This document shows positions 1-7,883 of a stretch of DNA of 64,000 nt, piece by piece (the stretch's first letter is position 1; every line of letters begins with the position of its first letter). The stretch spans positions 1-64,000 of the forward strand of contig CAJQJL010000114.1 of the NCBI GenBank assembly GCA_905478665.1, read 5' to 3'. Made by a program: the position numbers and the translations under genes. Source of the DNA: an uncultured Flavobacteriales bacterium (GTDB taxonomy: Bacteria > Bacteroidota > Bacteroidia > Flavobacteriales_D > Crocinitomicaceae). The notes beneath the pieces were generated by a model. The model did not search any database. It was not told the DNA's origin and saw nothing but the letters and a program-made list of their open reading frames with translations.

Positions 1-8
1 TCAACGAT

Positions 9-121
<113 letters not shown>

Positions 122-125
122 TTTT

Positions 126-160
126 AACCCTCATTCCTTTTGGAGTGAGGGTTTTTTGTT
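126..160 (+). terminator. Intrinsic terminator of the rRNA operon
   Basis: A 12-bp hairpin (126-137 with 142-153, one G-T wobble, TTTT loop) is followed by a T-rich tail ending near 160. It starts a few bases after the 5S 3' end, where an rRNA operon terminator belongs. Confidence 0.9.
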
Positions 161-471
161 TTACAAGACCTCAACAAATTTTGTAGCTCAGGCTCTTGGA
201 ACTAGAGAACCAACCTTTGCCATTAAAAGTTTCACTCCTTCTGTGGGAGAGTATCCCGATAGTTAACTAGACAAGCGCCGCTTTTAATGGGTCAAGCAAT
301 AGGTTGTTTTCTAGACATAGCCTACTCAGAAACAAGATTGCATCTAACAGTGCCAAACCTTTCCAGATCGTCGGGTTAGTCTTCAATGGCTTCGCTAATC
401 TTGATGAGAAATTAAGTCAATAATATGATCAAGAACTTAGTTGAGAATAAAGCGAGTAATTGATAGGAGGT
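161..471. other. Non-coding spacer with a decayed 5S-like fragment
   Basis: No credible ORF or tRNA is visible in these 311 bp. The only structure found is a pair of blocks identical to the 3' end of the upstream 5S gene and in the same order: tgggagagta at 244-253 (5S copy at 100-109) and cgccgcttttaa at 276-287 (5S copy at 116-127). The spacing is 22 bp here and 6 bp in the gene. I read it as a degenerate duplication of the rRNA operon tail. Confidence 0.45.
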
Positions 472-1521
472 CTATTTTCTTTTGAATTTACCGCGATCCA
501 AGCTGAATGTAAATGTACTTCCTACTCCTGGGGTACTTCTGGCGTTGATAGTTTGACCATGAGCTTCAACAATATGTTTTGCAATTGCCAGCCCCAGTCC
601 TGATCCTCCTTCATGACGGTTTCTACTTTTTTCTACGCGGTAAAACCGCTCGAACAACCTTGGTATTTCTGATTCAGCAATTCCAAGACCATTGTCAGAG
701 ACCTCTACCGTTACAATATCATCCATTGTGTAGAAGCGAACTTCGGTTTGGCCATTTTCATTTCCATAAGAAATTGAGTTACCAATTAGGTTTGACAAAA
801 CTTGCCCGATCTTACTTTTGTCCGCTGAAACAATTACGGGATCAAAATTTTTGGCAAATTTGAATGTGATGTTTTTGTCTTTTGCCCGAACTTCCAAAGC
901 TTCAAATGATTCCTCAACCAATTCTTTGATATCAAAAGATGTGATGTTCAGATCAAGCTTATTCACCTCCATCTTCGTGAGTTGATCCAGATCTTCCAAG
1001 ATAGCTGTCATACGATCAGTTGCTTTAGATGCTCTTTCGAGAAATTTCCGGTTCACATTTTCATCTTCCAATCCGCCATCTAGTAAAGTCAGAATATATC
1101 CTTGAATAGAAAATACAGGGGTTTTCAATTCATGAGCCAGATTCCCTAAAAATTCACGCCTAAACTCTTCCTGTTCTTTCAGTTTTGAAATTTCTGCATT
1201 TCGTTCTTCCGTCCAACGCTGAGTCTCAATTTCTGCCTTCTCAATAACATCATCTCCTAGACTGAAATCATCTGAATAACTATGGTTAAACTTTCCCTTT
1301 CTAATTGATCGATAGAGAACTTTGAGTTTTTCAGTAATAAATTGTTTAATAAAGAAATGGAAAATCACGTATGTACTTAGTCCAACGATTAGAGGGACTA
1401 ACAGAATTAAAAGCGTATCAATAGTGAAAAATAGCCGCGCAACGAGCAGTACAGTCAACGTCAATATGCTTATCAACGCACTCCCTCCTAGTAATATATA
1501 TATTGGCTTTAGATTTCTCAA
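472..1521 (-). CDS. PhoR-like sensor histidine kinase
   Basis: This is a 349-aa membrane histidine kinase. Two transmembrane segments (about residues 7-29 and 35-58) are separated by a very short loop, so there is almost no periplasmic sensor domain. The H-box has its phospho-accepting histidine at 130 (NLAHELKTP). The ATPase domain shows the N-box around N248, DNG at 276-278 and GGSGLGLAI at 305-313. The start is TTG: an in-frame TAA lies only 9 bases upstream, no ATG occurs before residue 171, and the TTG overlaps the TGA of the upstream regulator gene as TTGA. That coupling makes the regulator its partner. The regulator's resemblance to PhoB and the neighbouring phosphate transport genes suggest phosphate sensing; the signal itself is inferred. 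Confidence 0.9.
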   Translation of the reverse strand: MRNLKPIYILLGGSALISILTLTVLLVARLFFTIDTLLILLVPLIVGLSTYVIFHFFIKQFITEKLKVLYRSIRKGKFNHSYSDDFSLGDDVIEKAEIETQRWTEERNAEISKLKEQEEFRREFLGNLAHELKTPVFSIQGYILTLLDGGLEDENVNRKFLERASKATDRMTAILEDLDQLTKMEVNKLDLNITSFDIKELVEESFEALEVRAKDKNITFKFAKNFDPVIVSADKSKIGQVLSNLIGNSISYGNENGQTEVRFYTMDDIVTVEVSDNGLGIAESEIPRLFERFYRVEKSRNRHEGGSGLGLAIAKHIVEAHGQTINARSTPGVGSTFTFSLDRGKFKRK

Positions 1522-2201
1522 AACTCGTTAAACGTATATCCGACTCCTTTAATAGTACGAATATAACTATTACCAAGTTTTTCTCTTAGTTTTCTAATGT
1601 GTACATCAATTGTTCTAGTACCCACAACAGCTTCATCTCCCCAAACTATGCTCAGTATCTGGTCTCGTGTAAATACTTTACCAGGTTTACCCGCTAGTAA
1701 TTCTAGAAGCTCAAATTCCTTTTTTGGAAGAATCATTCTTTTTCCCTTAGCTTCCACAAGGTATTTCTCTCTGTCAATATGAATTTCTGCTTCTGAGCTT
1801 ACTGTCGTTTCCGTTTTTTGTCGGCGAAGGAGAGATTCAACTTTACTTATTAATAGGCGTGGTCGAATTGGTTTAGCGATATAATCATCTGCTCCTGCTT
1901 CGTAACCTGCAATTTGAGAGTAATCTTCAGCACGAGATGTTAAGAAAGTTATAATGGGTTGTTTTAGGTTTAAGTCTTTCCGTAGAATTTGACAAGCTTC
2001 AATGCCATCCATCTGAGGCATCATTACATCTAAAAATATTAATGAAGGACTAATTTCTTTCGCCAACTTAATACCATCCAAAGCGTTATCAGCTGTAAAC
2101 ACTCTGTACCCTTCTTTTTTTAGATTATACGACAAGAAATCTAGGATATCATGTTCGTCATCTACCAAAAGAATGGAATGGCTGCTATTTGCTGAATTCA
2201 T
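1518..2201 (-). CDS. PhoB-like OmpR-family response regulator
   Basis: A 227-aa two-domain regulator. The receiver domain (about 8-125) has the acidic pair D14-D15, phospho-acceptor D58 in FLDVMMPQMDG, switch T88 and K110 in IAKPIRP. The C-terminal winged-helix DNA-binding domain follows (about 135-225, with RTIDVHIRKLREKLG and IKGVGY). Its last codons overlap the kinase gene by 4 bases, so the two are translated together. A closely similar paralogue lies at 6861-7538; both carry the unusual shared stretch EDYSQIAG in the receiver. The upstream intergenic region holds phased GTTA repeats that a PhoB-type protein could bind. The phosphate role is inferred from neighbours. Confidence 0.92.
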   Translation of the reverse strand: MNSANSSHSILLVDDEHDILDFLSYNLKKEGYRVFTADNALDGIKLAKEISPSLIFLDVMMPQMDGIEACQILRKDLNLKQPIITFLTSRAEDYSQIAGYEAGADDYIAKPIRPRLLISKVESLLRRQKTETTVSSEAEIHIDREKYLVEAKGKRMILPKKEFELLELLAGKPGKVFTRDQILSIVWGDEAVVGTRTIDVHIRKLREKLGNSYIRTIKGVGYTFNEF

Positions 2202-2259
2202 GTTTTACGGTTTTACACATTTACTTAATACAAAATTAGGAACTACATGTAAGAACAGG

Positions 2260-2318
2260 GTTAGCAGAAATTTACACTTAGGTTATCTTTTGATCGCTGA
2301 TGTTATGTCATTGTTATG
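2260..2318 (+). promoter_or_regulatory. Putative Pho-box array
   Basis: GTTA-type hexamers start at 2260 (GTTAGC), 2271 (TTTACA, weak), 2282 (GTTATC), 2302 (GTTATG) and 2313 (GTTATG). Steps are 11, 11, 20 and 11 bp. An 11-bp period is the spacing of direct repeats bound by PhoB-type regulators, and the same motif and steps recur upstream of the phosphate porin (11549-11626). The array lies between the PhoB-like gene and the beta-helix lipoprotein gene and reads towards the latter. The bound protein is inferred. Confidence 0.55.
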
Positions 2319-2445
2319 AAATGTCGATTTCAAGGAGCCGTTTGGAGCTCTAATAGGAAGTGTTCTCTTAACAACTTAACATACGGTTAATCTAATCATG
2401 ACATAATCATAAGCATTCGGAAAGTTTTGAATCATCTATTGATCG

Positions 2446-2453
2446 GATATTTG
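2446..2453 (+). promoter_or_regulatory. Candidate -7 promoter element
   Basis: GATATTTG matches the Bacteroidota -7 consensus TAnnTTTG except for the first base, and sits 26 bases before the ATG of the lipoprotein gene. No clear -33 TTTG partner is seen, as would fit an activator-dependent promoter. TTAAC-like repeats at 2367, 2375 and 2386 lie upstream. Confidence 0.35.
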
Positions 2454-2479
2454 TACCAAGAAAATTTAATAAGAAAAAG

Positions 2480-3790
2480 ATGAAAACAAACAAAATGAAA
2501 CTAAGTGTGATGTTGATGGCAGCATCATTAGTATTAGGAACAGTTTCTTGTAAGAAGAAGGGATGTACGGATCCAACAGCTACTAACTATAGCAGTGAAG
2601 CAGACAAAGACGATGGGACTTGCGAGTTTGAAACTGTAATTGATGATGGAACAGTATCAAAGTCGGGTACAATTACAGCTGACGAAACATGGACAGCAGA
2701 CAATATCTATATATTGTCAGGAAAGGTTGTTGTAGACAATGGTGCTACTCTGACAATTATGCCAGGAACTATTGTAAAAGGAGCAGAAGGTACTGGAGCG
2801 AATGCTTCAGCATTAGTAATTGCACAAGGAGCTAAAATCAGTGCTTGTGGAACAGCTACTCAACCAATTATTTTCACTTCTGTTTTAGATAATATTACAG
2901 TAGGACAATTAACAGGAACAAACCTAGATGAAACTGATCAAGGTAAATGGGGAGGAATCCTTGTATTAGGAAATGCACCTATTTCAGCTGCAGATGGAGA
3001 TGTTTTGTCTCAAGTTGAAGGTATTCCAGTAACTGATACATATGGAGCATTTGGTGGTTCAGATGCTGCTGATAATTCTGGTTCTATGTGTTACGTTTCA
3101 ATTCGCCATGGTGGAGCGCTGATCGGAGCAGGAAATGAAATCAATGGATTAACGCTTGGTGGAGTAGGGACAGGAACTTCTATTTCAAATATTGAAGTTG
3201 TTGCCAACCTTGATGATGGAATTGAGTTCTTCGGTGGTACTGTTAATGTTACGAATGTAATGATCGGATTCCAAGGAGATGACGGTGTAGATATTGACAT
3301 GAACTATGCAGGGACAGTAGATAATTTTGTAGTGATCAATGGAACAAACTCAGACGAAGCTTTGGAAGTTGACGGACCTGAAGGATCAACATATACAACT
3401 GGAATGTTCACCTTGAATAATGGAACTGTTTATACTTATGGTGGAACAGTTGCAAACGGAGATTTCAAATCTAAAGCACAAGGAACAGTGAATAATGTGA
3501 GTTTGGGAACTGCGAAAATTCGTGCTTCTTACCAGAATAATTGTATGGATCCTAAGACAGATTCTTACACACATTTGACAGATGCTTCTCCAACATTATC
3601 GTTTACTTCAACTGCTTTCACAGCCGTTAGCGTTTATACGGCTTCCCAGGATGATGCAGGAGTGAATAGTTGTACTGTTTTTCCAGCGGATCAAACAGCT
3701 GCTGAATCGGTTATGACATCAGGGACAGCGTCGGGAGCAACAACATCTGGTTTCGGTTGGACTTGGACTTCAATTAAAGGAAAACTCTAA
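2480..3790 (+). CDS. Secreted lipoprotein with beta-helix-like repeats
   Basis: A 436-aa exported protein. Residues 1-23 are a signal peptide ending in a lipobox (LGTVSC, Cys24). A short Cys-containing module follows (GCTDPTATNY, about 28-50), a type common in Bacteroidota surface proteins. The rest has glycine- and asparagine-rich repeats (GATLTIMPGTIVKG, QGKWGGILVLG, DDGIEFFGGTVNVTN) typical of right-handed beta-helix proteins. It has no T9SS tail. It is followed at 88 bp by a TonB-dependent receptor on the same strand, so the two probably form an outer-membrane uptake pair. The 11-bp repeats upstream and PhoB-like regulators on both sides suggest induction by phosphate starvation. The ligand is unknown. 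Confidence 0.85.
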   Translation: MKTNKMKLSVMLMAASLVLGTVSCKKKGCTDPTATNYSSEADKDDGTCEFETVIDDGTVSKSGTITADETWTADNIYILSGKVVVDNGATLTIMPGTIVKGAEGTGANASALVIAQGAKISACGTATQPIIFTSVLDNITVGQLTGTNLDETDQGKWGGILVLGNAPISAADGDVLSQVEGIPVTDTYGAFGGSDAADNSGSMCYVSIRHGGALIGAGNEINGLTLGGVGTGTSISNIEVVANLDDGIEFFGGTVNVTNVMIGFQGDDGVDIDMNYAGTVDNFVVINGTNSDEALEVDGPEGSTYTTGMFTLNNGTVYTYGGTVANGDFKSKAQGTVNNVSLGTAKIRASYQNNCMDPKTDSYTHLTDASPTLSFTSTAFTAVSVYTASQDDAGVNSCTVFPADQTAAESVMTSGTASGATTSGFGWTWTSIKGKL

Positions 3791-3823
3791 GTGCTGAAGA
3801 ACTTATATATCAAACAACTAAAT

Positions 3824-3858
3824 GAAATGTCTGTCGGGAAAACCTCGACAGGCATTTC
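3824..3858 (+). other. Intercistronic RNA hairpin without a U-tract
   Basis: GAAATG and CTGTCG (3824-3836) pair with CGACAG and CATTTC (3846-3858), giving a 12-bp stem with one mismatch and a 9-base loop. It lies between the lipoprotein stop and the receptor ATG. No run of T follows, so it is not a standard terminator. A role in mRNA stability or in setting the ratio of the two products is likelier. Confidence 0.6.
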
Positions 3859-3878
3859 GCATAAATAAAGAATTCGAA

Positions 3879-6815
3879 ATGTTCAAAACAATCTTAACGC
3901 TCGTAGTTTGCTTAATCGGACTAAAGAGCTTTGCGCAAGGAGTCATCCGTGGAAATGTAACAGATGAAAATAGCAGTCAGCCAATTCCTTTTGCTAAAGT
4001 GAAAGTCGAAGGGCAGAATGTAGGTGCAAATACTGATTTTGATGGCGAGTATTCGATTAAAATTGCTCCCGGTTCCTATACGTTGATCTTCTCAATGTCT
4101 GGAGAAGGTTATATCGACAAAAAGGAAAATGTTGTGGTAAGTGGTGATGGTATCATCGTGTTGGATATTATTTTGGGTAAAAGCAAAGAAGTTCAGAACC
4201 TAACTGAAATGAAGGCGGTAGCACAAAAGACAGAAGGTGCGAAGACGGTTGCCGCTGATGATGCGCGAAGACGTGATGAGCAAGGTTCAACAGAGGGAGT
4301 AACTGACGAACAAATGAAGGAACGCGGTGTGACAACTGCAGTAGAAGCAGTTCAAATGGCACCAGGTCTTTCGGTAGAAGATGGAAAGAGCGTCTATGTA
4401 CGTGGACTTGGAGATCGTTATACAAAGACAATATTGAACGGGATGGAAATTCCAGGATTGGATCCAGATCGAAATTCTGTACAGATGGATATCTTTCCGG
4501 CCGCTGTTATTGATAACATCACAGTATACAAGACGTTTATCCCAAAGTTTGCCGGTGATTTTACAGGAGGTTTGGTCGATATAACAACCAAAGATTTCCC
4601 TGCTGAACGAACATTTTATGTAAAAGCCGGTTTGGGATATAACACGGAGGCAACGTTTAATAAAGATTACATTTCATACCAAGGTGGAGCATTGGACTTT
4701 TTAGGGTTCGACGATGGTACACGAGCATTACCTGTTCGCGAAACAGATAAATTCCCAGATCCAGTTTTAGGTGATCCAGTTTTGGAAACTCGCACGCGAG
4801 CGTTCAGCGATATTATGGCGGCCGAGAAATCATCAAATTTTCTTGATCAAAACTATGCAATTGCGTACGGAGATCGATTTCAGCGAGATAGAAAAGGAAA
4901 GGAAAAATTGACATATGGATACAATGTTGTCTTGAACTATCGAAATACACATCGTTATTATGATTCAGTACAATTTAATGAATATCGTAAGGATCCTGAC
5001 TTGACGGAAACAAACATGTTTAGAGACCGATCGTCAGTAGGTTCGTTGGCAGAAAACAATGTGATGTGGACAGCTTTAATAGGTCAATCTGTAAAAATAA
5101 AGAGGAGTAAAATTTCACTCTCGTTATTTCATACGCAGAATGGTATGTCATCAGCTTCGATGCTTCGTCAGGAGAACAGCGAAAGTAATCCAGCGATTCT
5201 TGTAAAACAAAGTTTACAATATACCCAACGATCAGTTTCGAATTTGAATTTGAATGGTCGACATTTTCTAGATACTCTTGGGAAATGGAAATTGGATTGG
5301 AAACTAAGTCCTACCTATTCCCTCATCAAAGATCCAGATATTCGATCAACAGTTCTGGAGGAATTGGATTTCCCAGGGCCTGATGGTGAAGTGATTTATG
5401 GACTTACACAAAGTGTCGGTGCAGAGATCAGAAGAATTTACCGTTACCTAAATGAGTACAACGTAAGTGGTCGTTTTGATTTGTCTTATTCCTTTAACCA
5501 ATGGGATTCTCTAAAAAGTGAGTTGTCATTTGGAGCGCTGAACACCTATAAAAACAGAAACTTTGAAGTGTACGATTATGTCTTCAATGTAGAGAATCCT
5601 GATGGATTTAGTCAAGACCCAGATTGGTATTTCCAAGAGGAGAATATTTGGACTGCTGAATCAGATTCTGGAACATATGCAATTGGAGAACGTCAATTGG
5701 CGAATTCGTTCAAGGCATCTCAAAATGTAACAGGAGCCTACATTATGAATGAGCTTCCACTAACAAAAAGTTTTAAGGCTACCTACGGTGTTCGCGCAGA
5801 GAAGGTGTTAAACCGTTATACTGGGCAGAACAACTTGGGAAGCACCAAGTATGATAACGAGGTTGTTCTCGATGAGCTAAGTATTTTACCATCTGTGAAT
5901 TTGGTGTACAAGTTTGAAAAGAAAAAGGATAGCATACACTATGCGAGATTTACGAATATTCGTGGAGCCTATGCAACTACGGTAGCACGTCCATCATTCA
6001 AGGAAAAGTCTATTTCGCAAATTTATGATCCAATTCAGGGACGTCGATACAATGGGAACATTGACCTGAAGCAAACGACGGTTCACAATGTAGATTTAAG
6101 ATGGGAGTATTTCTACGGAAGAACGGAACTGATTTCAGCGAGCGTATTCTACAAACGATTTATTGATCCAATTGAAGTAGTTGCCAACGTTGCTGCTCCG
6201 AATGAAGTGCAACCTGTAAACTCAGGTGTGGCAGATCTATATGGTGCTGAACTTGAACTTCGAAAGGCGATCGGTTTCAACAAGAAGAATAAAGAGCATT
6301 TGCATTTTGTTGCCGGTGCAAACTTCACGTATGTTCTATCGCAAATTGACATGAATAAGGTGAAAACTGTCGTGGGAGGTGTAGAGTATACAGAGAAAGA
6401 ATTGCGAGAGTTGAATGCAAGAGAGGGAGAAACCATTTCAAACTACCGACCGATGTATGGACAATCACCGTACATTATCAATGCTTTCTTGACGTTTAGA
6501 AATGATTCACTTGGCTTGTCAATGAATTTGAGCTATAACGTACAAGGGAAAAAGTTAGCGGTTATTGGTGTAGGAAGTTTACCTGACGTTTATGAACAGC
6601 CGTTCCATAGTTTGAACTTCAAAGTATCAAAATCAATTGGAAAGGAACAACGTTGGAAAGCAAGTTTAACAGCTAAAAATCTTCTATTGAATGCAAAACA
6701 ACGGTACTATGAGTCTTATGGTACAGATAGTCAGATTTATGATTATTTCTACCAAGGGATGAACATCACTGGTTCGGTTTCCTATTTATTGACAGGGAAA
6801 AAGAAAAAAAAATAA
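3879..6815 (+). CDS. TonB-dependent outer-membrane receptor
   Basis: I place the start at ATG 3879 (MFKTILTLVV, 978 aa), which opens a normal signal peptide (1-19, cleaved after FAQ). An in-frame ATG at 3822 lies in the hairpin and would bury that signal peptide. After the signal come a carboxypeptidase-regulatory-like domain (about 20-105, GVIRGNVTDENSSQPIPFAK), a plug domain (about 125-240, with VRGLGDRYTKTILNGMEIPG) and a large beta-barrel. The C-terminus ends in lysines (GKKKKK) rather than the usual terminal aromatic residue. It is the likely partner of the preceding lipoprotein, moving a ligand across the outer membrane with TonB-ExbBD energy. The flanking PhoB-like genes suggest a phosphorus compound, but this is context only. 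Confidence 0.9.
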   Translation: MFKTILTLVVCLIGLKSFAQGVIRGNVTDENSSQPIPFAKVKVEGQNVGANTDFDGEYSIKIAPGSYTLIFSMSGEGYIDKKENVVVSGDGIIVLDIILGKSKEVQNLTEMKAVAQKTEGAKTVAADDARRRDEQGSTEGVTDEQMKERGVTTAVEAVQMAPGLSVEDGKSVYVRGLGDRYTKTILNGMEIPGLDPDRNSVQMDIFPAAVIDNITVYKTFIPKFAGDFTGGLVDITTKDFPAERTFYVKAGLGYNTEATFNKDYISYQGGALDFLGFDDGTRALPVRETDKFPDPVLGDPVLETRTRAFSDIMAAEKSSNFLDQNYAIAYGDRFQRDRKGKEKLTYGYNVVLNYRNTHRYYDSVQFNEYRKDPDLTETNMFRDRSSVGSLAENNVMWTALIGQSVKIKRSKISLSLFHTQNGMSSASMLRQENSESNPAILVKQSLQYTQRSVSNLNLNGRHFLDTLGKWKLDWKLSPTYSLIKDPDIRSTVLEELDFPGPDGEVIYGLTQSVGAEIRRIYRYLNEYNVSGRFDLSYSFNQWDSLKSELSFGALNTYKNRNFEVYDYVFNVENPDGFSQDPDWYFQEENIWTAESDSGTYAIGERQLANSFKASQNVTGAYIMNELPLTKSFKATYGVRAEKVLNRYTGQNNLGSTKYDNEVVLDELSILPSVNLVYKFEKKKDSIHYARFTNIRGAYATTVARPSFKEKSISQIYDPIQGRRYNGNIDLKQTTVHNVDLRWEYFYGRTELISASVFYKRFIDPIEVVANVAAPNEVQPVNSGVADLYGAELELRKAIGFNKKNKEHLHFVAGANFTYVLSQIDMNKVKTVVGGVEYTEKELRELNAREGETISNYRPMYGQSPYIINAFLTFRNDSLGLSMNLSYNVQGKKLAVIGVGSLPDVYEQPFHSLNFKVSKSIGKEQRWKASLTAKNLLLNAKQRYYESYGTDSQIYDYFYQGMNITGSVSYLLTGKKKKK

Positions 6816-6835
6816 TTTAGTTAAAATCAGAAGTT

Positions 6836-6862
6836 GGGAGGCTGATTCAGTCTCCCTTTTTT
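6836..6862 (+). terminator. Terminator of the receptor gene
   Basis: GGGAGGCTG (6836-6844) pairs with CAGTCTCCC (6848-6856) around an ATT loop, with one G-T pair, and is followed by six T. It abuts the stop codon of the convergent response regulator gene. Confidence 0.85.
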
Positions 6863-7538
6863 ATTTTGGATAAACGAATTTATAGCCAACTCCTTTGACT
6901 GTTTTAATATAATCATCGCCTATTTTTTCGCGGAGTTTGCGAATATGAACATCAATTGTGCGGTCACCAACGATTACCCCAGTGCCCCAAACCGTTTCGA
7001 GAATAAAGTTACGATCAAAAACTTTTTCTGGGCTAGAAGCTAGGAGAGAGAGCAATTCAAATTCCTTTCTTGGAAACTGAATATTTTGTCCATCCTTAAT
7101 TACCAGGTAACGCTCTCGGTCAATTACAAGATTATGCGAATCATCTTGTTGTTCAGCTGTTGAGGAATCTGATGACCTCCTCAATATTGCCCTTATTCTA
7201 CTTGAAAGGACTTTTGGTTTTATAGGTTTTGAGACATAATCATCCGCTCCAGCATCAAACCCAGCTATTTGACTATAATCTTCACTTCGCGCGGTTAAAA
7301 AACAAACGCGTATGTTTTTAGTAATGGAGTTTGCTCTCAGTTTTTCACAGACTTCAATGCCGTCCATCTCTGGCATCATGACATCAAGTAATATCAAATC
7401 TGGAACCTTATCCGTAGCAATGGATATTCCTAATTTACCACTTGAAGCAGTGTATATTGTATAACCTTCGTTCTTCAGGTTATAACCTAAAATATCACGA
7501 ATATCCTCTTCGTCATCAATAATTAAAATGGATTCCAT
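6861..7538 (-). CDS. Second PhoB-like response regulator (no adjacent kinase)
   Basis: A 225-aa OmpR-family regulator. The receiver has D8-D9, phospho-acceptor D52 (LLDVMMPEMDG), T82 and K104 (VSKPIKP); the winged-helix domain ends in KGVGYKFVYPK. It is strikingly like the regulator at 1518-2201: both have EDYSQIAG, AGADDY, the KPI.P loop, GDRTIDVHIRKLREKIG-type recognition helices and similar spacing. No kinase gene adjoins it; the nearest is PhoR-like at 472-1521. The two may share that kinase, or this one may have a remote partner. It is convergent with the receptor gene. Recent duplication and divergence is the simplest explanation. Confidence 0.9.
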   Translation of the reverse strand: MESILIIDDEEDIRDILGYNLKNEGYTIYTASSGKLGISIATDKVPDLILLDVMMPEMDGIEVCEKLRANSITKNIRVCFLTARSEDYSQIAGFDAGADDYVSKPIKPKVLSSRIRAILRRSSDSSTAEQQDDSHNLVIDRERYLVIKDGQNIQFPRKEFELLSLLASSPEKVFDRNFILETVWGTGVIVGDRTIDVHIRKLREKIGDDYIKTVKGVGYKFVYPK

Positions 7539-7621
7539 GCTTCTATTTTAAGTTTTTACTATTGAATTCTTGGCGAAAGATAAAGATAATCTTGGAATCT
7601 TAATTTCTTCATTTTAAATAT

Positions 7622-7672
7622 TTGAGAATGATTACTAAACCGTTTTACCAAGAAAAATGCTCCAATTCTCAA
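7622..7672. repeat. Short inverted repeat upstream of candidate ncRNA
   Basis: TTGAGAAT (7622-7629) and ATTCTCAA (7665-7672) are perfect inverted copies separated by 35 bp, in the gene-free stretch before the -7 box at 7687. It could be an operator or chance in AT-rich DNA. I see nothing else in 7539-7686. Confidence 0.3.
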
Positions 7673-7686
7673 TAAAATCAAGTAGT

Positions 7687-7694
7687 TATGTTTG
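7687..7694 (+). promoter_or_regulatory. -7 element of the candidate small RNA
   Basis: TATGTTTG is an exact match to the Bacteroidota -7 consensus TAnnTTTG on the plus strand. I see no good TTTG at the expected -33 distance. No ORF of plausible size follows before the terminator at 7841-7883. Confidence 0.4.
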
Positions 7695-7699
7695 CATAG

Positions 7700-7883
7700 T
7701 AATCCGAATTCCTGACAAATATTTATATAATGCTTCCTTTTCTAAAAAAGGAGCAAAGGAAAAAAAAGAATGAAATATTAAGATTATGTAAATTCATATG
7801 TTAACTTCGTGATGTAGTAGTAGGTTAGGTTGATTAGTGTAATGGGAGCCTTGAACGCCAGTTCATAGCTCCCATTCTTTTTT
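7700..7883 (+). ncRNA. Candidate small RNA (about 180 nt)
   Basis: A consensus -7 box at 7687-7694 and a strong plus-strand terminator at 7841-7883 bracket about 180 bp with no convincing ORF. The longest is a 24-codon lysine-rich frame at 7730-7804. An internal hairpin is visible (GCTTCCTTTT with AAAAGGAGC, about 7732-7754). The terminator cannot belong to chrA, which runs the other way and whose side of the hairpin lacks a U-tract, so some plus-strand transcript must end there. Size and simple stem layout would allow a 6S-like or trans-acting RNA, but I cannot assign a family. Confidence 0.4.
7841..7883 (+). terminator. Intrinsic terminator, plus strand
   Basis: AATGGGAGC (7841-7849) pairs with GCTCCCATT (7868-7876), with an inner TGAAC/GTTCA stem, and is followed by CTTTTTT ending at 7883. 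The T-run is present only in the plus direction, so it terminates a transcript coming from the left, where no protein gene is found. Confidence 0.8.

Noticed and set aside
2367-2391. TTAAC/GTTAAT repeats as a second Pho-box array
   Set aside because: Only one 11-bp step (2375 to 2386) is met; the other is 8 bp. Too weak next to the arrays at 2260 and 11549.
3822-3878. Extended start for the TonB receptor
   Set aside because: The ATG at 3822 lies within the intercistronic hairpin and would put 19 residues before a proper signal peptide that begins at ATG 3879.
7730-7804. 24-codon plus-strand ORF upstream of chrA
   Set aside because: Very lysine-rich and AT-driven, no family and no start context; kept as possible only in the ncRNA refutation test.
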